Source: Methylobacterium nonmethylotrophicum
GTDB taxonomy: Bacteria > Pseudomonadota > Alphaproteobacteria > Rhizobiales > Beijerinckiaceae
Assembly: GCF_004745635.1 (NCBI RefSeq)
Contig: NZ_SRLB01000007.1
Location: 246,416 to 310,415 of the forward strand
Direction: 5' to 3'
Length of the DNA: 64,000 nucleotides
Below are positions 18,769-28,611 of the stretch, piece by piece (position 1 is the first letter of the stretch; every line of letters begins with the position of its first letter). Both the position numbers and the translations under genes were made by a program. Under the pieces are notes generated by a model. The model was not told the DNA's origin, did no database searches, and saw only the letters and a list, made by a program, of their open reading frames with translations.

Positions 18769-20124
18769 ATGTTCGACAAGATCCTGATCGCGAACCGGGG
18801 CGAGATCGCGCTCCGGATCCTGCGGGCCGCCAAGGAGCTCGGCATCGCGACGGTGGCGGTGCATTCCACCGCCGACGCCGACGCCATGCACGTGCGGCTC
18901 GCCGACGAGAGCGTCTGCATCGGCCCGCCGCCGGCCCGCGACAGCTACCTCAACATCCCGTCGATCATCGCCGCCTGCGAGATCACCGGCGCCGACGCGG
19001 TGCATCCGGGCTACGGCTTCCTGTCCGAGAACGCCCGCTTCGCCGAGGTGCTGGGCCATCACGGCATCGGCTTCATCGGCCCGAAGGCCGAGCACATCCG
19101 GGTGATGGGCGACAAGATCGAGGCCAAGCGCACGGCCAAGCGCCTCGGCATCCCGTGCGTGCCAGGCTCCGAGGGCGGCGTCACCGACACCGACGACGCC
19201 AAGCGCATCGCCGCCGATATCGGCTACCCGGTGCTGATCAAGGCCGCCTCCGGCGGCGGCGGCCGCGGCATGAAGGTCGCCCGCAGCGAGGCCGACCTCG
19301 AGAGCGCGCTGATGACCGCCCGCACCGAGGCCAAGGCGGCCTTCGGCGACGACGCGGTCTATCTCGAGAAGTACCTCGAGAAGCCGCGCCACATCGAGGT
19401 GCAGGTGCTCGGCGACGGCCGCGGCAACGCCATCCACCTCGCCGAGCGCGACTGCTCGCTGCAGCGCCGGCACCAGAAGGTGTGGGAGGAAGGCCCCTCG
19501 CCGGCGCTGAACGCCGAGATGCGCGAGCAGATCGGCGGGGTCGTCGCCCGGGCGATGCAGGAGCTCGGCTACACCGGCGCCGGCACGATCGAGTTCCTGT
19601 ACGAGGACGGGCAGTTCTACTTCATCGAGATGAACACCCGCATTCAAGTGGAGCACCCTGTCACGGAGATGATCACCGGGATCGACCTCGTCAACGAGCA
19701 GATCCGGGTGGCGGCGGGGGCGCCCCTGTCGGTGCGCCAGGAGGACGTGCGGGTCGAGGGCCACGCCATCGAGTGCCGGATCAACGCCGAGCACCCGGCG
19801 ACCTTCCGGCCCTCGCCGGGCACGATCACCTACTTCCACCCGCCCGGGGGCCTGGGCGTGCGGGTCGATTCGGCGGCCTTCCAGGGCTACCGGATCCCGC
19901 CGCACTACGACTCGCTGATGGGCAAGCTCATCGTCCACGGCCGGACCCGCAACGAGTGCCTGATGCGCCTGCGCCGGGCGCTGGACGAGTTCGTGGTCGC
20001 GGGCGTCGACACGACCTTGCCGCTGTTCCGCACCCTGGTGCGCAACGCCGACATCCAGAACGGCCTCTACGACATCCACTGGCTCGAGGAATTCCTCAAG
20101 ACCGGCGGGCTCGAGGTCGCCTGA
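18769..20124 (+). CDS. accC: Biotin carboxylase subunit of acetyl-CoA carboxylase
   Basis: 451 aa, normal family length, starting [18 protein letters not shown]. The ATP-grasp domain contains the glycine loop [11 protein letters not shown], and the active-site segment is [17 protein letters not shown]. It carboxylates the biotin of AccB with ATP and bicarbonate, the first step of fatty-acid synthesis. The accB-accC order is standard; the 101-bp gap is longer than usual, so a second promoter is possible. Confidence 0.96.
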   Translation: MFDKILIANRGEIALRILRAAKELGIATVAVHSTADADAMHVRLADESVCIGPPPARDSYLNIPSIIAACEITGADAVHPGYGFLSENARFAEVLGHHGIGFIGPKAEHIRVMGDKIEAKRTAKRLGIPCVPGSEGGVTDTDDAKRIAADIGYPVLIKAASGGGGRGMKVARSEADLESALMTARTEAKAAFGDDAVYLEKYLEKPRHIEVQVLGDGRGNAIHLAERDCSLQRRHQKVWEEGPSPALNAEMREQIGGVVARAMQELGYTGAGTIEFLYEDGQFYFIEMNTRIQVEHPVTEMITGIDLVNEQIRVAAGAPLSVRQEDVRVEGHAIECRINAEHPATFRPSPGTITYFHPPGGLGVRVDSAAFQGYRIPPHYDSLMGKLIVHGRTRNECLMRLRRALDEFVVAGVDTTLPLFRTLVRNADIQNGLYDIHWLEEFLKTGGLEVA

Positions 20125-20433
20125 GGGCGAAATCCCTCCCCTCGCTCCATCCCGGTCACGGCCTCGTCCCGAGGTGCGCGGGGGGGATGGCTGCAGGTTT
20201 ATGCCGGACAGGCGAGGCGGGGCGGATCTCGACGGTCGGGACGCCCGCCCCGCCGACACGTTCCCGCCTCGCAGCAATCGATCGCGCGCAAGATTTTCGT
20301 GAGCGGGGCGGAACAGCGCGCCTGCCCGACAGTTCTCTCGGCAACAGCGGCCAGGACAGGCTGGACCGTCCCTGCGTGAGGCGGCGGACGAGCACAGTCG
20401 ACGCCGCCACCATCCAAGTCACAACCGAGAGAC
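20125..20433. other. Intergenic region, nothing recognised
   Basis: 309 bp between accC and the small secreted-protein gene. It is GC-rich with no supported frame. It should contain the promoter of the following gene, but I cannot place one with confidence. Confidence 0.3.
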
Positions 20434-20727
20434 ATGACGATGCGCGTGATCAAGCTCGCCGCCGTGGCCGCCCTGCTGGCCACCCCCGCCCTCGCCCAGG
20501 CCCCCGCCTATCAGGGGCCGATCGCCCCTGCCCCGGCCGCCCCGGTCGTCGACCCGATCACCACGGGCACCGTGGTCGCTCCCGTCCCGGCCCGTCCGGG
20601 CCCGGTCGGCGGTGTCGGCCAGTCGACCTTCGAGACGCAGATCGACTCGGCCAAGGGCGGCAATGCCGCGATGCCGAGCCGCCTGAACCCGAACCTCGGC
20701 AACACCTCGGGCGGTCCCTCGAACTGA
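20434..20727 (+). CDS. Small secreted Pro/Ala-rich protein, unknown function
   Basis: 97 aa. A clean signal peptide ([19 protein letters not shown]) is followed by a low-complexity Pro/Ala/Val mature part. A short conserved-looking tail follows ([19 protein letters not shown] then [12 protein letters not shown]). AACCGAGAGAC lies 5' of the start; a second ATG 6 nt downstream is an alternative. Two hairpins follow the stop, so it is probably monocistronic. I do not recognise a named family. Confidence 0.7.
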   Translation: MTMRVIKLAAVAALLATPALAQAPAYQGPIAPAPAAPVVDPITTGTVVAPVPARPGPVGGVGQSTFETQIDSAKGGNAAMPSRLNPNLGNTSGGPSN

Positions 20728-20735
20728 GGCCGACC

Positions 20736-20757
20736 GGGGCGGCGTGAGCGCCGCCCC
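20736..20757 (+). terminator. Hairpin terminator candidate after small secreted-protein gene
   Basis: A perfect 9-bp GC stem (20736-20744 with 20749-20757) with loop TGAG is followed by TTCCC, 8 bp after the stop codon. The T-run is short, so strength is uncertain. Confidence 0.55.
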
Positions 20758-20770
20758 TTCCCGATGTGGG

Positions 20771-20799
20771 ACGGCCCGCGGCCCAGCGCCGCGGGCCGT
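20771..20799. terminator. Second perfect hairpin ahead of aat
   Basis: A perfect 12-bp stem (20771-20782 with 20788-20799) with a 5-nt loop is followed by TTCCTCG. It could act as a back-up terminator or be an RNA structure in the aat leader. Confidence 0.45.
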
Positions 20800-20893
20800 T
20801 CCTCGTCGTGCGCGGCCCGGAACCCTATCTTTGCCAGGGCCCGAGCTTGGGGAAGACTGCCTTCCCCGCGCGTCGCGCCCGGAACCCCTGTCG

Positions 20894-21556
20894 ATGCACG
20901 GCAGCCTGAACGTCGAGATCACCGCCGAGATCCTGCTCAAGGCCTACGCGGCCGGCATCTTCCCGATGGCGGAGGATGCGGATGACCCGACCCTGTACTG
21001 GGTCGAGCCGAAGGAGCGGGGCATCCTGCCCCTCGACCGCTTCCATCTCGGCCAGCGCCTCGCCCGCACGGTGCGCAACGGCGGCTTCGAGGTGGTGACC
21101 GACCGCGACTTCGACGCGGTGATCGAGGGCTGCGCCGCCCCGCGGCGGGACAGCGCGCGAACCTGGATCAACGCCCGCATCCGCGCGCTCTACGGCGAGC
21201 TGTTCGACCTCGGCTATTGCCACACCGTCGAGGTCTATGCCGGCGAGCCCCGCGCCCTGGTGGGCGGCCTCTACGGCGTCTCCCTCGGGGCGGCGTTCTT
21301 CGGCGAGAGCATGTTCCACATAGCCCGCGACGCCTCGAAGGTGGCGCTCGTCCACCTCGCCGCCCGGCTCCGTCGCGGCGGCTACACCCTGCTCGACGCG
21401 CAGTTCGTCACCAGCCACCTCGCCCAGTTCGGTGCCGAGGAGGTTCCGCGCCACGTCTACAAGGCGATGCTGCGCGACGCGATCGGCCGGCCGGCGCAGT
21501 GGGACAGCGCGCCGCTCACCGGGGCTGAGGCGGTCGCGGTCCTGAACGGCACCTGA
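20894..21556 (+). CDS. aat: Leucyl/phenylalanyl-tRNA--protein transferase
   Basis: 220 aa. It transfers Leu or Phe from tRNA to N-terminal Arg or Lys of proteins, marking them for ClpS/ClpAP under the N-end rule. Family blocks: [56 protein letters not shown] split across the middle, and [20 protein letters not shown] with [15 protein letters not shown] near the end. Start 20894 ([10 protein letters not shown]) fits the family; in-frame sequence upstream runs through the hairpins and is not coding. Confidence 0.95.
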   Translation: MHGSLNVEITAEILLKAYAAGIFPMAEDADDPTLYWVEPKERGILPLDRFHLGQRLARTVRNGGFEVVTDRDFDAVIEGCAAPRRDSARTWINARIRALYGELFDLGYCHTVEVYAGEPRALVGGLYGVSLGAAFFGESMFHIARDASKVALVHLAARLRRGGYTLLDAQFVTSHLAQFGAEEVPRHVYKAMLRDAIGRPAQWDSAPLTGAEAVAVLNGT

Positions 21557-21574
21557 TCCGGGCAGTCGAACATC

Positions 21575-21612
21575 CGGGAACAAGAAGCAAAACCGATTGC
21601 CGAATGTTCCCG
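21575..21612. promoter_or_regulatory. Inverted repeat between aat and the TonB receptor gene
   Basis: CGGGAACA at 21575-21582 and TGTTCCCG at 21605-21612 are perfect inverse complements around 22 bp of AT-richer sequence. It may be a regulator site for the receptor gene or a weak 3' hairpin of aat. No T-run follows. Confidence 0.35.
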
Positions 21613-21816
21613 ACTGCATTCCCGGCGGCATCGTCGATTGTTGCCCGCACGTCACGCCCGGCGATCGCTTCCCGCGAAGTCTGCCCCAAATCTATCGAAC
21701 TGTGCAATGCCCCGTCGGACGGGATTGCGGCACGACGGCGAAGCTCGCTATCTCTCCTGCCCAGGGAGGCGCTCGACGGCGCCGCATAAGAACACGGGCG
21801 GGGGAGCCTTTCGGGC

Positions 21817-24282
21817 ATGGCGGCGTCGCGCTGGGGATTTCTGGTCACGACCGCTCTCGCGTCGGCGGCGCTCGCCGCGCCGGCGGCGGGGCAGGGCACC
21901 ATCGCTCTCGACACGATCGATGTCGTGCCGGTGACGCCGGTCGCGGGGTCCGCCGGCACCGGACGCTCGGGCACCGGCGAGCGGACGGACGGCGGCGGCA
22001 GCCTGCCGCTCGCCAAGGTGCCGTTCACCGTCGAGACCGTGAGCGCAAGGAAGCTCGAGCAGGATCGCGCCACCCTCGATCCCACCTTCACGCTGGCCCG
22101 CACCACCCCGGGGGTGAGCCTGTCGGACGGCCAGGGCAACGGCTTCCGGCAGACCCTGACCTATCGCGGCTTCGACGCCTCGCCGCTCCAGGGCGCCCCC
22201 CAGGGGCTCGCCGTCTATCAGAACGGCGCCCGCATCAACGAGGCCTTCGGCGACGTGGTGAACTGGGACCTGATCCCGCAGGTCGCGATCAACCGCATCG
22301 ACATCGTCACCGGCAACCCGCTCTTCGGCCTCAACGCGCTCGGTGGCGCGGTCAACATCGAGATGAAGAACGGCTTCACCTGGCAGGGCAAGGAAGTCTC
22401 GGTGATGGGCGGCTCGAACGGCCGCATCCTCGGCACGCTCCAGTACGGCGAGGTGATCGGCCCCTGGAGCTTCTACTTCGCCGGCGAGGGTCTGCGCGAC
22501 GCCGGCTGGCGCTACCGGTCGCCCTCCGAGATCGGCCGGGTCTACGCCGATATCGGCCACCGCAGCCTGGATTCCGAGTTCCACGTCATCGCGTCCGGCG
22601 CCAAGACCTTCTTCGGGGCCGCCGCCGCCACCCCGGTCGACTTCACCCGCACCAACGAGCGGGCGATCTTCACCTCGCCGCAGACCACCAGCACCGAGGT
22701 CGGCCAGATCCAGGTCACCGGCAAGGTCGCGGTCTCGCCGACCTGGGACCTCGCCGGCAACGCCTATCTCCGCCGCTTCAGCCAGCAATACGTCGACGGC
22801 AACGACGGCAACTTCGAGAACTGCTCGTCGCGCTCGAACTTCCGCGGCTTCCTGTGCTTCGAGGATGACGGGTTCACGGCCCTGCCGGGCCAGACCCAGG
22901 CGCAGTTCCGCAACCAGTTCCTGATCCTGGGGCCGCGCAACCAGCAGATCCCGTTCCGGGCCGGCATCCCCTACGGCACGCTCGACACGGTGAGGACCGA
23001 GGCGACCGGCTACGGCGGCAGCCTGCAGGCGACGAACCGCGACCGATTGTTCGATCACGGCAACACCTTCATCGTCGGCGGCAGCATCGACGTCGCGAAC
23101 TACTCGTTCAAGTCGGCGAGCACGCTCGGGGTCATCAACCCGGACCTCAGCGTCACCACCGACCCGCTCAACCCGACCTACGGCACGATTCCGGGCCTCG
23201 GGACCGGACCGATCCGCACCGCCGGCGCGCTCGGCATCGCGCCGAGCCAGGTCAGCGGCTCGAACCTCTATATGGGCCTCTACGCCCTCGACACCTTCGA
23301 CGTCACCGACCGGCTGGCGCTCACTGCCGGGGCGCGGCTGAACTTCGCCCGGATCGCGACCCAGGACCTCACCGGCTTCTCGCCCGACGTGACCGGCACG
23401 CACTATTACAACCGCATCAACCCCGTCGCCGGCCTGACCTACCGGTTCTACGACTGGCTGACCCTCTACGGTGGCTATTCCGAGTCGAACCGGGCGCCGA
23501 CGCCGCTCGAGCTCGCCTGCGCCAACCCGAGCCGGCCCTGCCTCCTGCCGAACTCCCTCGTCGCCGACCCGCCGCTGCGCCAAGTCGAGGCGCGCAGCTA
23601 CGAGGTGGGCTTCCGCGGCACGGTGCCGAATGTCTACGAGGGCGGCCTCCTGACCTACAAGATCGGCGCCTTCCGCACCGACCTCACCAACGACATCCTG
23701 CAGATCGCTGTGCCGGGCAACGCGGCGCGGGGCTACTACGTCAACGTGCCGGCGACCCGGCGCCAGGGCCTCGAGGTCGCGGCGGAATACGCCACCGAGC
23801 GCCTGAGCCTCTACGCCAACTACGCGCTCATCGACGCCACCTTCCAGTTCCGCGGCGACCTGTCCTCGCCCAACAACCCGCTGGCCGATGACGGGCTCAT
23901 CACCGTGCGCCCGGGCAACAAGGTGCCGCTGGTGCCCGACCACCAGATCAAGGCCGGCTTCGACTACGCCATCACGCCGCAATGGCGCTTCGGCATGAAC
24001 GTGCAGGCGTTCTCGTCCTCCTATTTCCGCGGCGACGAGTCGAACCTCAACCGCAAGCTGCCGGCCTACGTCACCGCCAACCTCAACACCAGTTTCCAGC
24101 TGACGCCGACCGTCCAGGTCTTCGCCCTGGTGACCAACCTGTTCAACAACCGCTACGCCAATTTCGGCACCTTCCTGGAGCCGAACAACGCCTTCGCCGG
24201 GCGCTACGTGCTGAACGATCCGCGCAGCACCACCCTGGTGCAGCCGCTCTCGGTCTATGGCGGCGTGCGGATGACCTGGTGA
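21817..24282 (+). CDS. TonB-dependent outer-membrane receptor
   Basis: 821 aa. The signal peptide covers residues 1-28 (ending AAPAAGQG). The plug domain is at about 65-180 (FTLARTTPGVSLSDGQG, QTLTYRGFDASPLQG, GGAVNIEMKNGF), then a beta-barrel of about 640 residues ending in GGVRMTW with the terminal aromatic residue usual for barrel insertion. GGGGGAG lies 10 nt upstream of the start. It energises uptake of a chelated metal, vitamin or other scarce ligand; the substrate is not evident. No extended N-terminal signalling domain is present, so it does not act through a FecI/FecR pathway. A histidine kinase and LuxR-type regulator lie downstream. Confidence 0.9.
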   Translation: MAASRWGFLVTTALASAALAAPAAGQGTIALDTIDVVPVTPVAGSAGTGRSGTGERTDGGGSLPLAKVPFTVETVSARKLEQDRATLDPTFTLARTTPGVSLSDGQGNGFRQTLTYRGFDASPLQGAPQGLAVYQNGARINEAFGDVVNWDLIPQVAINRIDIVTGNPLFGLNALGGAVNIEMKNGFTWQGKEVSVMGGSNGRILGTLQYGEVIGPWSFYFAGEGLRDAGWRYRSPSEIGRVYADIGHRSLDSEFHVIASGAKTFFGAAAATPVDFTRTNERAIFTSPQTTSTEVGQIQVTGKVAVSPTWDLAGNAYLRRFSQQYVDGNDGNFENCSSRSNFRGFLCFEDDGFTALPGQTQAQFRNQFLILGPRNQQIPFRAGIPYGTLDTVRTEATGYGGSLQATNRDRLFDHGNTFIVGGSIDVANYSFKSASTLGVINPDLSVTTDPLNPTYGTIPGLGTGPIRTAGALGIAPSQVSGSNLYMGLYALDTFDVTDRLALTAGARLNFARIATQDLTGFSPDVTGTHYYNRINPVAGLTYRFYDWLTLYGGYSESNRAPTPLELACANPSRPCLLPNSLVADPPLRQVEARSYEVGFRGTVPNVYEGGLLTYKIGAFRTDLTNDILQIAVPGNAARGYYVNVPATRRQGLEVAAEYATERLSLYANYALIDATFQFRGDLSSPNNPLADDGLITVRPGNKVPLVPDHQIKAGFDYAITPQWRFGMNVQAFSSSYFRGDESNLNRKLPAYVTANLNTSFQLTPTVQVFALVTNLFNNRYANFGTFLEPNNAFAGRYVLNDPRSTTLVQPLSVYGGVRMTW

Positions 24283-24370
24283 TGGCTGTCCGATCGCATT
24301 GACACGGAGCAGACCGGCAGGTTCGTGTCGCGCGGGCGCCGTCCAGAGACATCCTCGAGCCCGGACAAGC

Positions 24371-24582
24371 GCGGGATCCCCTCTCCCGTGTGGGAGAGGG
24401 GTAGGGGATCGAAGATCCCGCGTGAGGGTGGCGACGGTGCCGGATTAGGCTCGAACGGTACCGGGGCCAGCACGACGCTCATCGCTTCACCCTGAAGCGT
24501 GTTACCCTCACGCGGGCCGCAGGCCCGTGCGGGATCTTCGATCCCCCGGCCCCTCTCCCACACGGGAGAGGGGGGACCCCGC
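24371..24582. repeat. Large imperfect inverted repeat (intergenic repetitive element)
   Basis: The arms at 24371-24429 and 24504-24582 are inverse complements with small gaps. Each contains CCCTCTCCC-GTGGGAGAGGG-type palindromes and the shared block GGGATCTTCGATCCC. Outer ends read GCGGGATCCC and GGGACCCCGC. The shape is that of a palindromic intergenic repeat family, not an IS, and no transposase is inside. It separates the receptor gene from the kinase gene. Confidence 0.6.
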
Positions 24583-24744
24583 GTCTTGTCCGGTCCCGAA
24601 GGCATCTTCGGGACAGCGCCCGTCGCGGGATTCCCCCGCCTCCCCGAGAGCCCGTTGCGTCCGACTTCGCCGCCCCCCGCCTCCGAGCTCCCGTCCGACG
24701 CAGCCTCGCGGCGCCGGCTGCCTGCCCTCTGGTCCGGCCGCCCG

Positions 24745-26082
24745 ATGCGGGCGCGGCTGATGGTGGTGGTCGTCCTCATCAATCTGATGGCGGCGGCGAT
24801 CTCGGGGGCGGTCATCATCCACAAGGCGCGCACGGCGACCGAGGTCGAGACCGCGGCCTCAATGGCGGTGGTCGAGCCGCTCGTCGCCGAGACCCTGCAG
24901 GCGCTCCAGGACGCGCCCCTGCCGGGCCTGTTCCGTACCCTGGCCGTCCGCTTCCAGGGCCTGCGCCACGTCCGGGTGACGCTGCTCAACGCGACGAACC
25001 AGCCGGCCGAGGCCGGGACGCGGCGGGACGGCACGCGGCGGGCGCCCCAATGGTTCGCCCACCTGGTCGCTCCTCCGGCGCAACGCCACGAGGTGCCGCT
25101 GGTGCTGCGCGGCGCCCGTATCGGCACGGCGCTCGTCACCGCCGAGCCGTCGGACGAGATCGACGAGGTGTGGGGCTACGCCGTGGCGCTCGGCCTCACC
25201 GGCCTCAGCCTGAGCCTCGCCATGCTGGCGATCCTGCATGCGGCATTCGGGCGGATCCTGAGCCCGCTCGCCCAGCTCGCCGCCGGGCTGACGCGTCTCG
25301 AGCAGCAGGATTACGCCGTCCGGGTCGGCCGGCCCGACACGCGGGAGCTCGCCGTGATCGCGGCCGGGTTCAACCGCCTCGCCGAGGTCCTGGGGGCCGC
25401 CCGCGCGGCGAACCTGCGGCTCACCCGCCGCCTGCTGACCGCCGAGGAGGACGAGCGCCGGCGCACCGCTCTCGAGCTGCACGACGAGTTCGGCCCGTGC
25501 CTGTTCGCGCTGGAGGCCAATTCCTCCTCGATCGCCCGCATCGCCGCGACCCTTGAGGAGCCGGCCCGCGCCCGCCTGATCCAGCGCACCGACGACATCG
25601 CGGCGATCGTCAAGCGGGTCCAGACCATCAACCGCGCGCTCCTCAACCGGCTGCGCCCGGCCGGGCTCGGCCAGGTGCCGCTCGGGCGCTGCCTCGAGCT
25701 CCTGGTGCGCGAGAGCGCCCAGCACCATCCGGAGATCCGGGTCGAGGGCCGCTTCGCGCCGCTCCGCTCCGGCTACGGCGATCTCGTCGACCTCACCCTC
25801 TATCGCTGCGTGCAGGAGGGGCTGACCAACGCCCTGCGCCATGCCGGGCCCACCCGGGTGACGGTCGAGGTCGCGGAGCAGGACGGCACCCTGCGCCTCG
25901 CCGTCGAGGATGACGGGCGCGGCCTCGGGCCGGACCGGGACGAGGGCCGCGGCCTCGCCGGCATGCGCGAGCGGGTCGAGGCGCTCGGCGGCCATCTGGC
26001 GCTGATGCCGCGCGATCCCGGTACGGCCCTGCGGATCGCGCTCCCGGCAGGCTCCGAGATCCCCGGGGAGGACGCCGCGTGA
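24745..26082 (+). CDS. Membrane sensor histidine kinase (HisKA_3 / NarX-UhpB type)
   Basis: About 445 aa. Segment MRARLMVVVVLINLMAAAIS is TM1. A periplasmic domain of about 115 residues follows, then TM2 (VALGLTGLSLSLAMLAILHA) and a HAMP-like linker. The dimerisation and phosphoacceptor helix is ALELHDEFGPCLFALEANSS with the His of LHDE. The HATPase domain has NALRHAG and DDGRGLG boxes. The start at 24745 is chosen because upstream in-frame sequence runs into the inverted repeat; it lacks a strong ribosome site and could be somewhat further upstream. It overlaps the regulator gene by 4 nt. Confidence 0.88.
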   Translation: MRARLMVVVVLINLMAAAISGAVIIHKARTATEVETAASMAVVEPLVAETLQALQDAPLPGLFRTLAVRFQGLRHVRVTLLNATNQPAEAGTRRDGTRRAPQWFAHLVAPPAQRHEVPLVLRGARIGTALVTAEPSDEIDEVWGYAVALGLTGLSLSLAMLAILHAAFGRILSPLAQLAAGLTRLEQQDYAVRVGRPDTRELAVIAAGFNRLAEVLGAARAANLRLTRRLLTAEEDERRRTALELHDEFGPCLFALEANSSSIARIAATLEEPARARLIQRTDDIAAIVKRVQTINRALLNRLRPAGLGQVPLGRCLELLVRESAQHHPEIRVEGRFAPLRSGYGDLVDLTLYRCVQEGLTNALRHAGPTRVTVEVAEQDGTLRLAVEDDGRGLGPDRDEGRGLAGMRERVEALGGHLALMPRDPGTALRIALPAGSEIPGEDAA

Positions 26083-26711
26083 CCCGGGTCGTCGTGGTCG
26101 ACGACCACCCGATCGTGCTGCGCGGCGCCCGCCGCCTGCTCGAGGATGCGGGCGCCGAGGTGCGGGAGGCCTCCGGCTTGGCCGAGGGGTATCGCGCGAT
26201 CCTGCGCCACCGGCCCGACGTGGCGGTCATCGACCTTGCCTTCACGGGCCGGGAGCTGGCCGGTCTGGCGCTCATCGGCCGGCTTCGCCGGCGGGCGCCC
26301 GCGACCCGCGTGATGGTGTTCAGCATGCACGCCGACCCGGCAATCGTCGCCCGCGCGCTCGCCGCCGGCGCCGTCGGCTACGTGCTCAAGGACGCGCCGA
26401 CCGGCGACCTCGTGCGGGCCTACGAGCAGGTCCGCGCCGGGCGGCCCTACCTCGACGGCCGCCTCGCTACCGAGGTCGCCCTGCTCCAGGCCGATCCGCG
26501 CCGCTCCCTGCTCGGTTCCTTGAGCGCGCGGGAGCGGCGCATTCTGGCCCTGCTCGCCGAGGGGTGGGGCTACGCGGCGATCGCCGAGGATCTTTCGGTA
26601 AGCTACAAGACCGTGACGAATGCCTGTGCAGCCCTGCGCCAGCGGCTCGGGGTGGCGACCTTGACGGAGCTGACGCATTTCGCGGTCCGGCACGCGGCCG
26701 ACCTGCGGTGA
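26079..26711 (+). CDS. LuxR/NarL-family response regulator
   Basis: 210 aa from GTG 26079. The receiver domain has the acidic pair VVDDH, phospho-Asp in VAVIDLAF, and the Lys in VLKDAP. The C-terminal LuxR-type helix-turn-helix is at about residues 148-205 (LSARERRILALLAEGWGYA, then SYKTVTNACAALRQRL). It is the partner of the upstream kinase through translational coupling. Targets are unknown; the TonB receptor gene is the obvious local candidate. Confidence 0.92.
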   Translation: MTRVVVVDDHPIVLRGARRLLEDAGAEVREASGLAEGYRAILRHRPDVAVIDLAFTGRELAGLALIGRLRRRAPATRVMVFSMHADPAIVARALAAGAVGYVLKDAPTGDLVRAYEQVRAGRPYLDGRLATEVALLQADPRRSLLGSLSARERRILALLAEGWGYAAIAEDLSVSYKTVTNACAALRQRLGVATLTELTHFAVRHAADLR

Positions 26712-26766
26712 AGGCGAGCGCGTCCAGCGCGCCGTGCCGGACCCCCGCCACGGAGAGCGGCCCGTC

Positions 26767-27291
26767 ATGCGGCTCCTGAAGCTCACCCTTGCGGCTCTCG
26801 CGTATGGATGGCTGACGTCGGTGCTGTTCGGCGATCCCGTGAAGCCGCTTGCTCTGGCAACGGTCTGGTCCGACAGGCTCGGCCTGGAGCATTGGCAGGT
26901 GCTCGCGGCCCTCTGCGTTGCAGCGTCCGCCGTGGTCTTCGTGCGGCCCCTCCGGAACGTCGTTCCCGATGCGCTGCGGCCGTCGGTCTTCGTGATCCTC
27001 GCCGTTCTTCTGCCGATCTCACTCGTCGGCCTCTATGCGGATCGGATCCGGCACCGCGCCGTCCTGGCATTCGGCGCAGACGACGTCGAAGAGCACTCCT
27101 TCTTGACCTCCCTCTACGAGGCACCAAGGGACTTTCAGTTTTTTCTGCACACGGCAGTTCTCAAGGATTGCAAGTTCCACGCATGGAGCTATCGGAAACT
27201 TGCGTTCTACACGCTACCTCCGGACGCTTCAGTCAACGTTGTGCCGCGATGGTGGCTCAAGCGATGCGGCTACCAGGTCGATCGGCCCTGA
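26767..27291 (+). CDS. Hypothetical membrane protein
   Basis: 174 aa with three hydrophobic segments at about residues 3-22, 43-60 and 73-93. A 75-residue hydrophilic C-terminal domain follows (LTSLYEAPRDFQFFLHTAV, then WRLKRCGY-like end WWLKRCGYQV). GGAGAG lies 10 nt upstream of ATG 26767. The 3' third is AT-richer than its neighbours. It follows the response regulator by 55 bp on the same strand. I do not recognise the family, and a role in the same signalling unit is only possible. Confidence 0.65.
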   Translation: MRLLKLTLAALAYGWLTSVLFGDPVKPLALATVWSDRLGLEHWQVLAALCVAASAVVFVRPLRNVVPDALRPSVFVILAVLLPISLVGLYADRIRHRAVLAFGADDVEEHSFLTSLYEAPRDFQFFLHTAVLKDCKFHAWSYRKLAFYTLPPDASVNVVPRWWLKRCGYQVDRP

Positions 27292-27342
27292 TCGCCGCTC
27301 GACGTTCCCATCAGTCGGTCGAGCACCGATCGTTGCGGCTCC

Positions 27343-28611
27343 CTACAACGCCTCCCCGCGCATCAGCCGCGGCTGGCGCCCCCGCAACCCCGCCGCCTCG
27401 CGGATGAACATGCGCTTCAGGCCCGGCAGCCGGTCGACGAGGCCGAGGCCGAGGTCGCGGGCGAGGCGGACCGGGAGCGCGTCGGTCGAGAAGAGGCGGT
27501 TGAGGCCGTCGGTGGCGGCGCCCATCGCCAGCGTGTCGAAGCGCCGGCTGCGCTCGTAGGTCTCCAGCGCCTCCGGGCCGCCCGGGTCGAGGCCGAGGCG
27601 CATCGTGTCGGTGAGCGCCTCCGCCAGGGCGGCGGCGCTGCGCAGGCCGAGATTCAGTCCCTGCCCGGCGATCGGGTGGATGACGTGGGCGGCGTCGCCC
27701 AAGAGCAGCAGGCGCCGGGCGCCGAAGCGCCGGGCGATGCCGAAGGCGAGCGGGTAGGCCCGCAAGGGAGATTCGAGGGCGATGCGCCCGAGGCTTAAGC
27801 CGAAACGGCGCTCGACCTCCGTCAGGGCCTCCTCGGGCCCGCCGCCGATCAGCGCCGGCACCTCGGCCTGCCGCTCGGTCCAGACGATCGAGGAGCGGTG
27901 GCCGAGGGACCCGCCCGGCGGCAGCGGCAGCACCGCGAAGGGGCCGGAGGGCAGGAAATGCTCGATCGCCCGGCCCTCGTGGTCGCGCTCATGCGCCACG
28001 GTCGCGACGATGCCCGATTGGGGATAGGACCAGCCGACCCAGCCGATGCCGGCGGCCTCGCGCAGGCGCGAGCGCGCGCCGTCCGCCGCCACGACGAGAT
28101 CGGCCCGGATCTGCCGCCCGTCCGGCAGGCGCGCGGTGATCCGGTCGGTCTCCGGCAAAGCCGCGAGCACGGGGCTCGTCTCCAGCACGACGCCCGCCGC
28201 CGCCGCAGCATCCCGCAGGGCGATCAGCAGCCCGCCGCCCTCGATCATGTGGGCGAAGGGCTCGCCCTCGGCCACCTCGCCCTCGAAGGTCAGGAAGGTC
28301 GGCCGCACCGGGTCGGCGAGGCGGCTGTCGGTGATCACCATCTCGCGGATCGGCTGGGCGCCCGGGGCCACCGCGTCCCAGACGCGGAGACGCTCGAGCA
28401 TCCGCCGGGCGGCGGCCGCGACCGCGTAGGCGCGCAGGTCCCGCGGGGGATCGGCGCGGCCGAAGGCCGGGTCGCAGACCGTGACCCGCACGGTATCGCC
28501 GAGCGCCTGGCGCAAGGCCAGCGCCAGCGCCAGCCCCGGCAGCCCGCCGCCCGCGACGACGATCTCCCGCGCCGCGCCCCGCCGCCCGCTCGCACCCTCG
28601 TCCCGCACCAT
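27343..28611 (-). CDS. UbiH/UbiF-family FAD-dependent monooxygenase
   Basis: 422 aa flavoprotein hydroxylase. The FAD-binding fingerprint is VVAGGGLPGLALALAL at about residue 18, the middle motif is VVAADGARSRLREAAG, and the FAD-ribityl motif is LGDAAHVIHPIAGQGLNLGL. This pattern is that of the ubiquinone-biosynthesis ring hydroxylases (UbiH, UbiF, UbiL). Which ring position it hydroxylates cannot be told. It is divergent from tesB and convergent with the hypothetical membrane protein, 51 bp away. Confidence 0.9.
   Translation of the reverse strand: MVRDEGASGRRGAAREIVVAGGGLPGLALALALRQALGDTVRVTVCDPAFGRADPPRDLRAYAVAAAARRMLERLRVWDAVAPGAQPIREMVITDSRLADPVRPTFLTFEGEVAEGEPFAHMIEGGGLLIALRDAAAAAGVVLETSPVLAALPETDRITARLPDGRQIRADLVVAADGARSRLREAAGIGWVGWSYPQSGIVATVAHERDHEGRAIEHFLPSGPFAVLPLPPGGSLGHRSSIVWTERQAEVPALIGGGPEEALTEVERRFGLSLGRIALESPLRAYPLAFGIARRFGARRLLLLGDAAHVIHPIAGQGLNLGLRSAAALAEALTDTMRLGLDPGGPEALETYERSRRFDTLAMGAATDGLNRLFSTDALPVRLARDLGLGLVDRLPGLKRMFIREAAGLRGRQPRLMRGEAL

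Noticed and set aside
21748..23982. Long minus-strand frame opposite the TonB receptor gene
   Set aside because: Composition is Arg/Gly/Val/Glu-rich throughout with no family signature; the + strand receptor explains the region fully.
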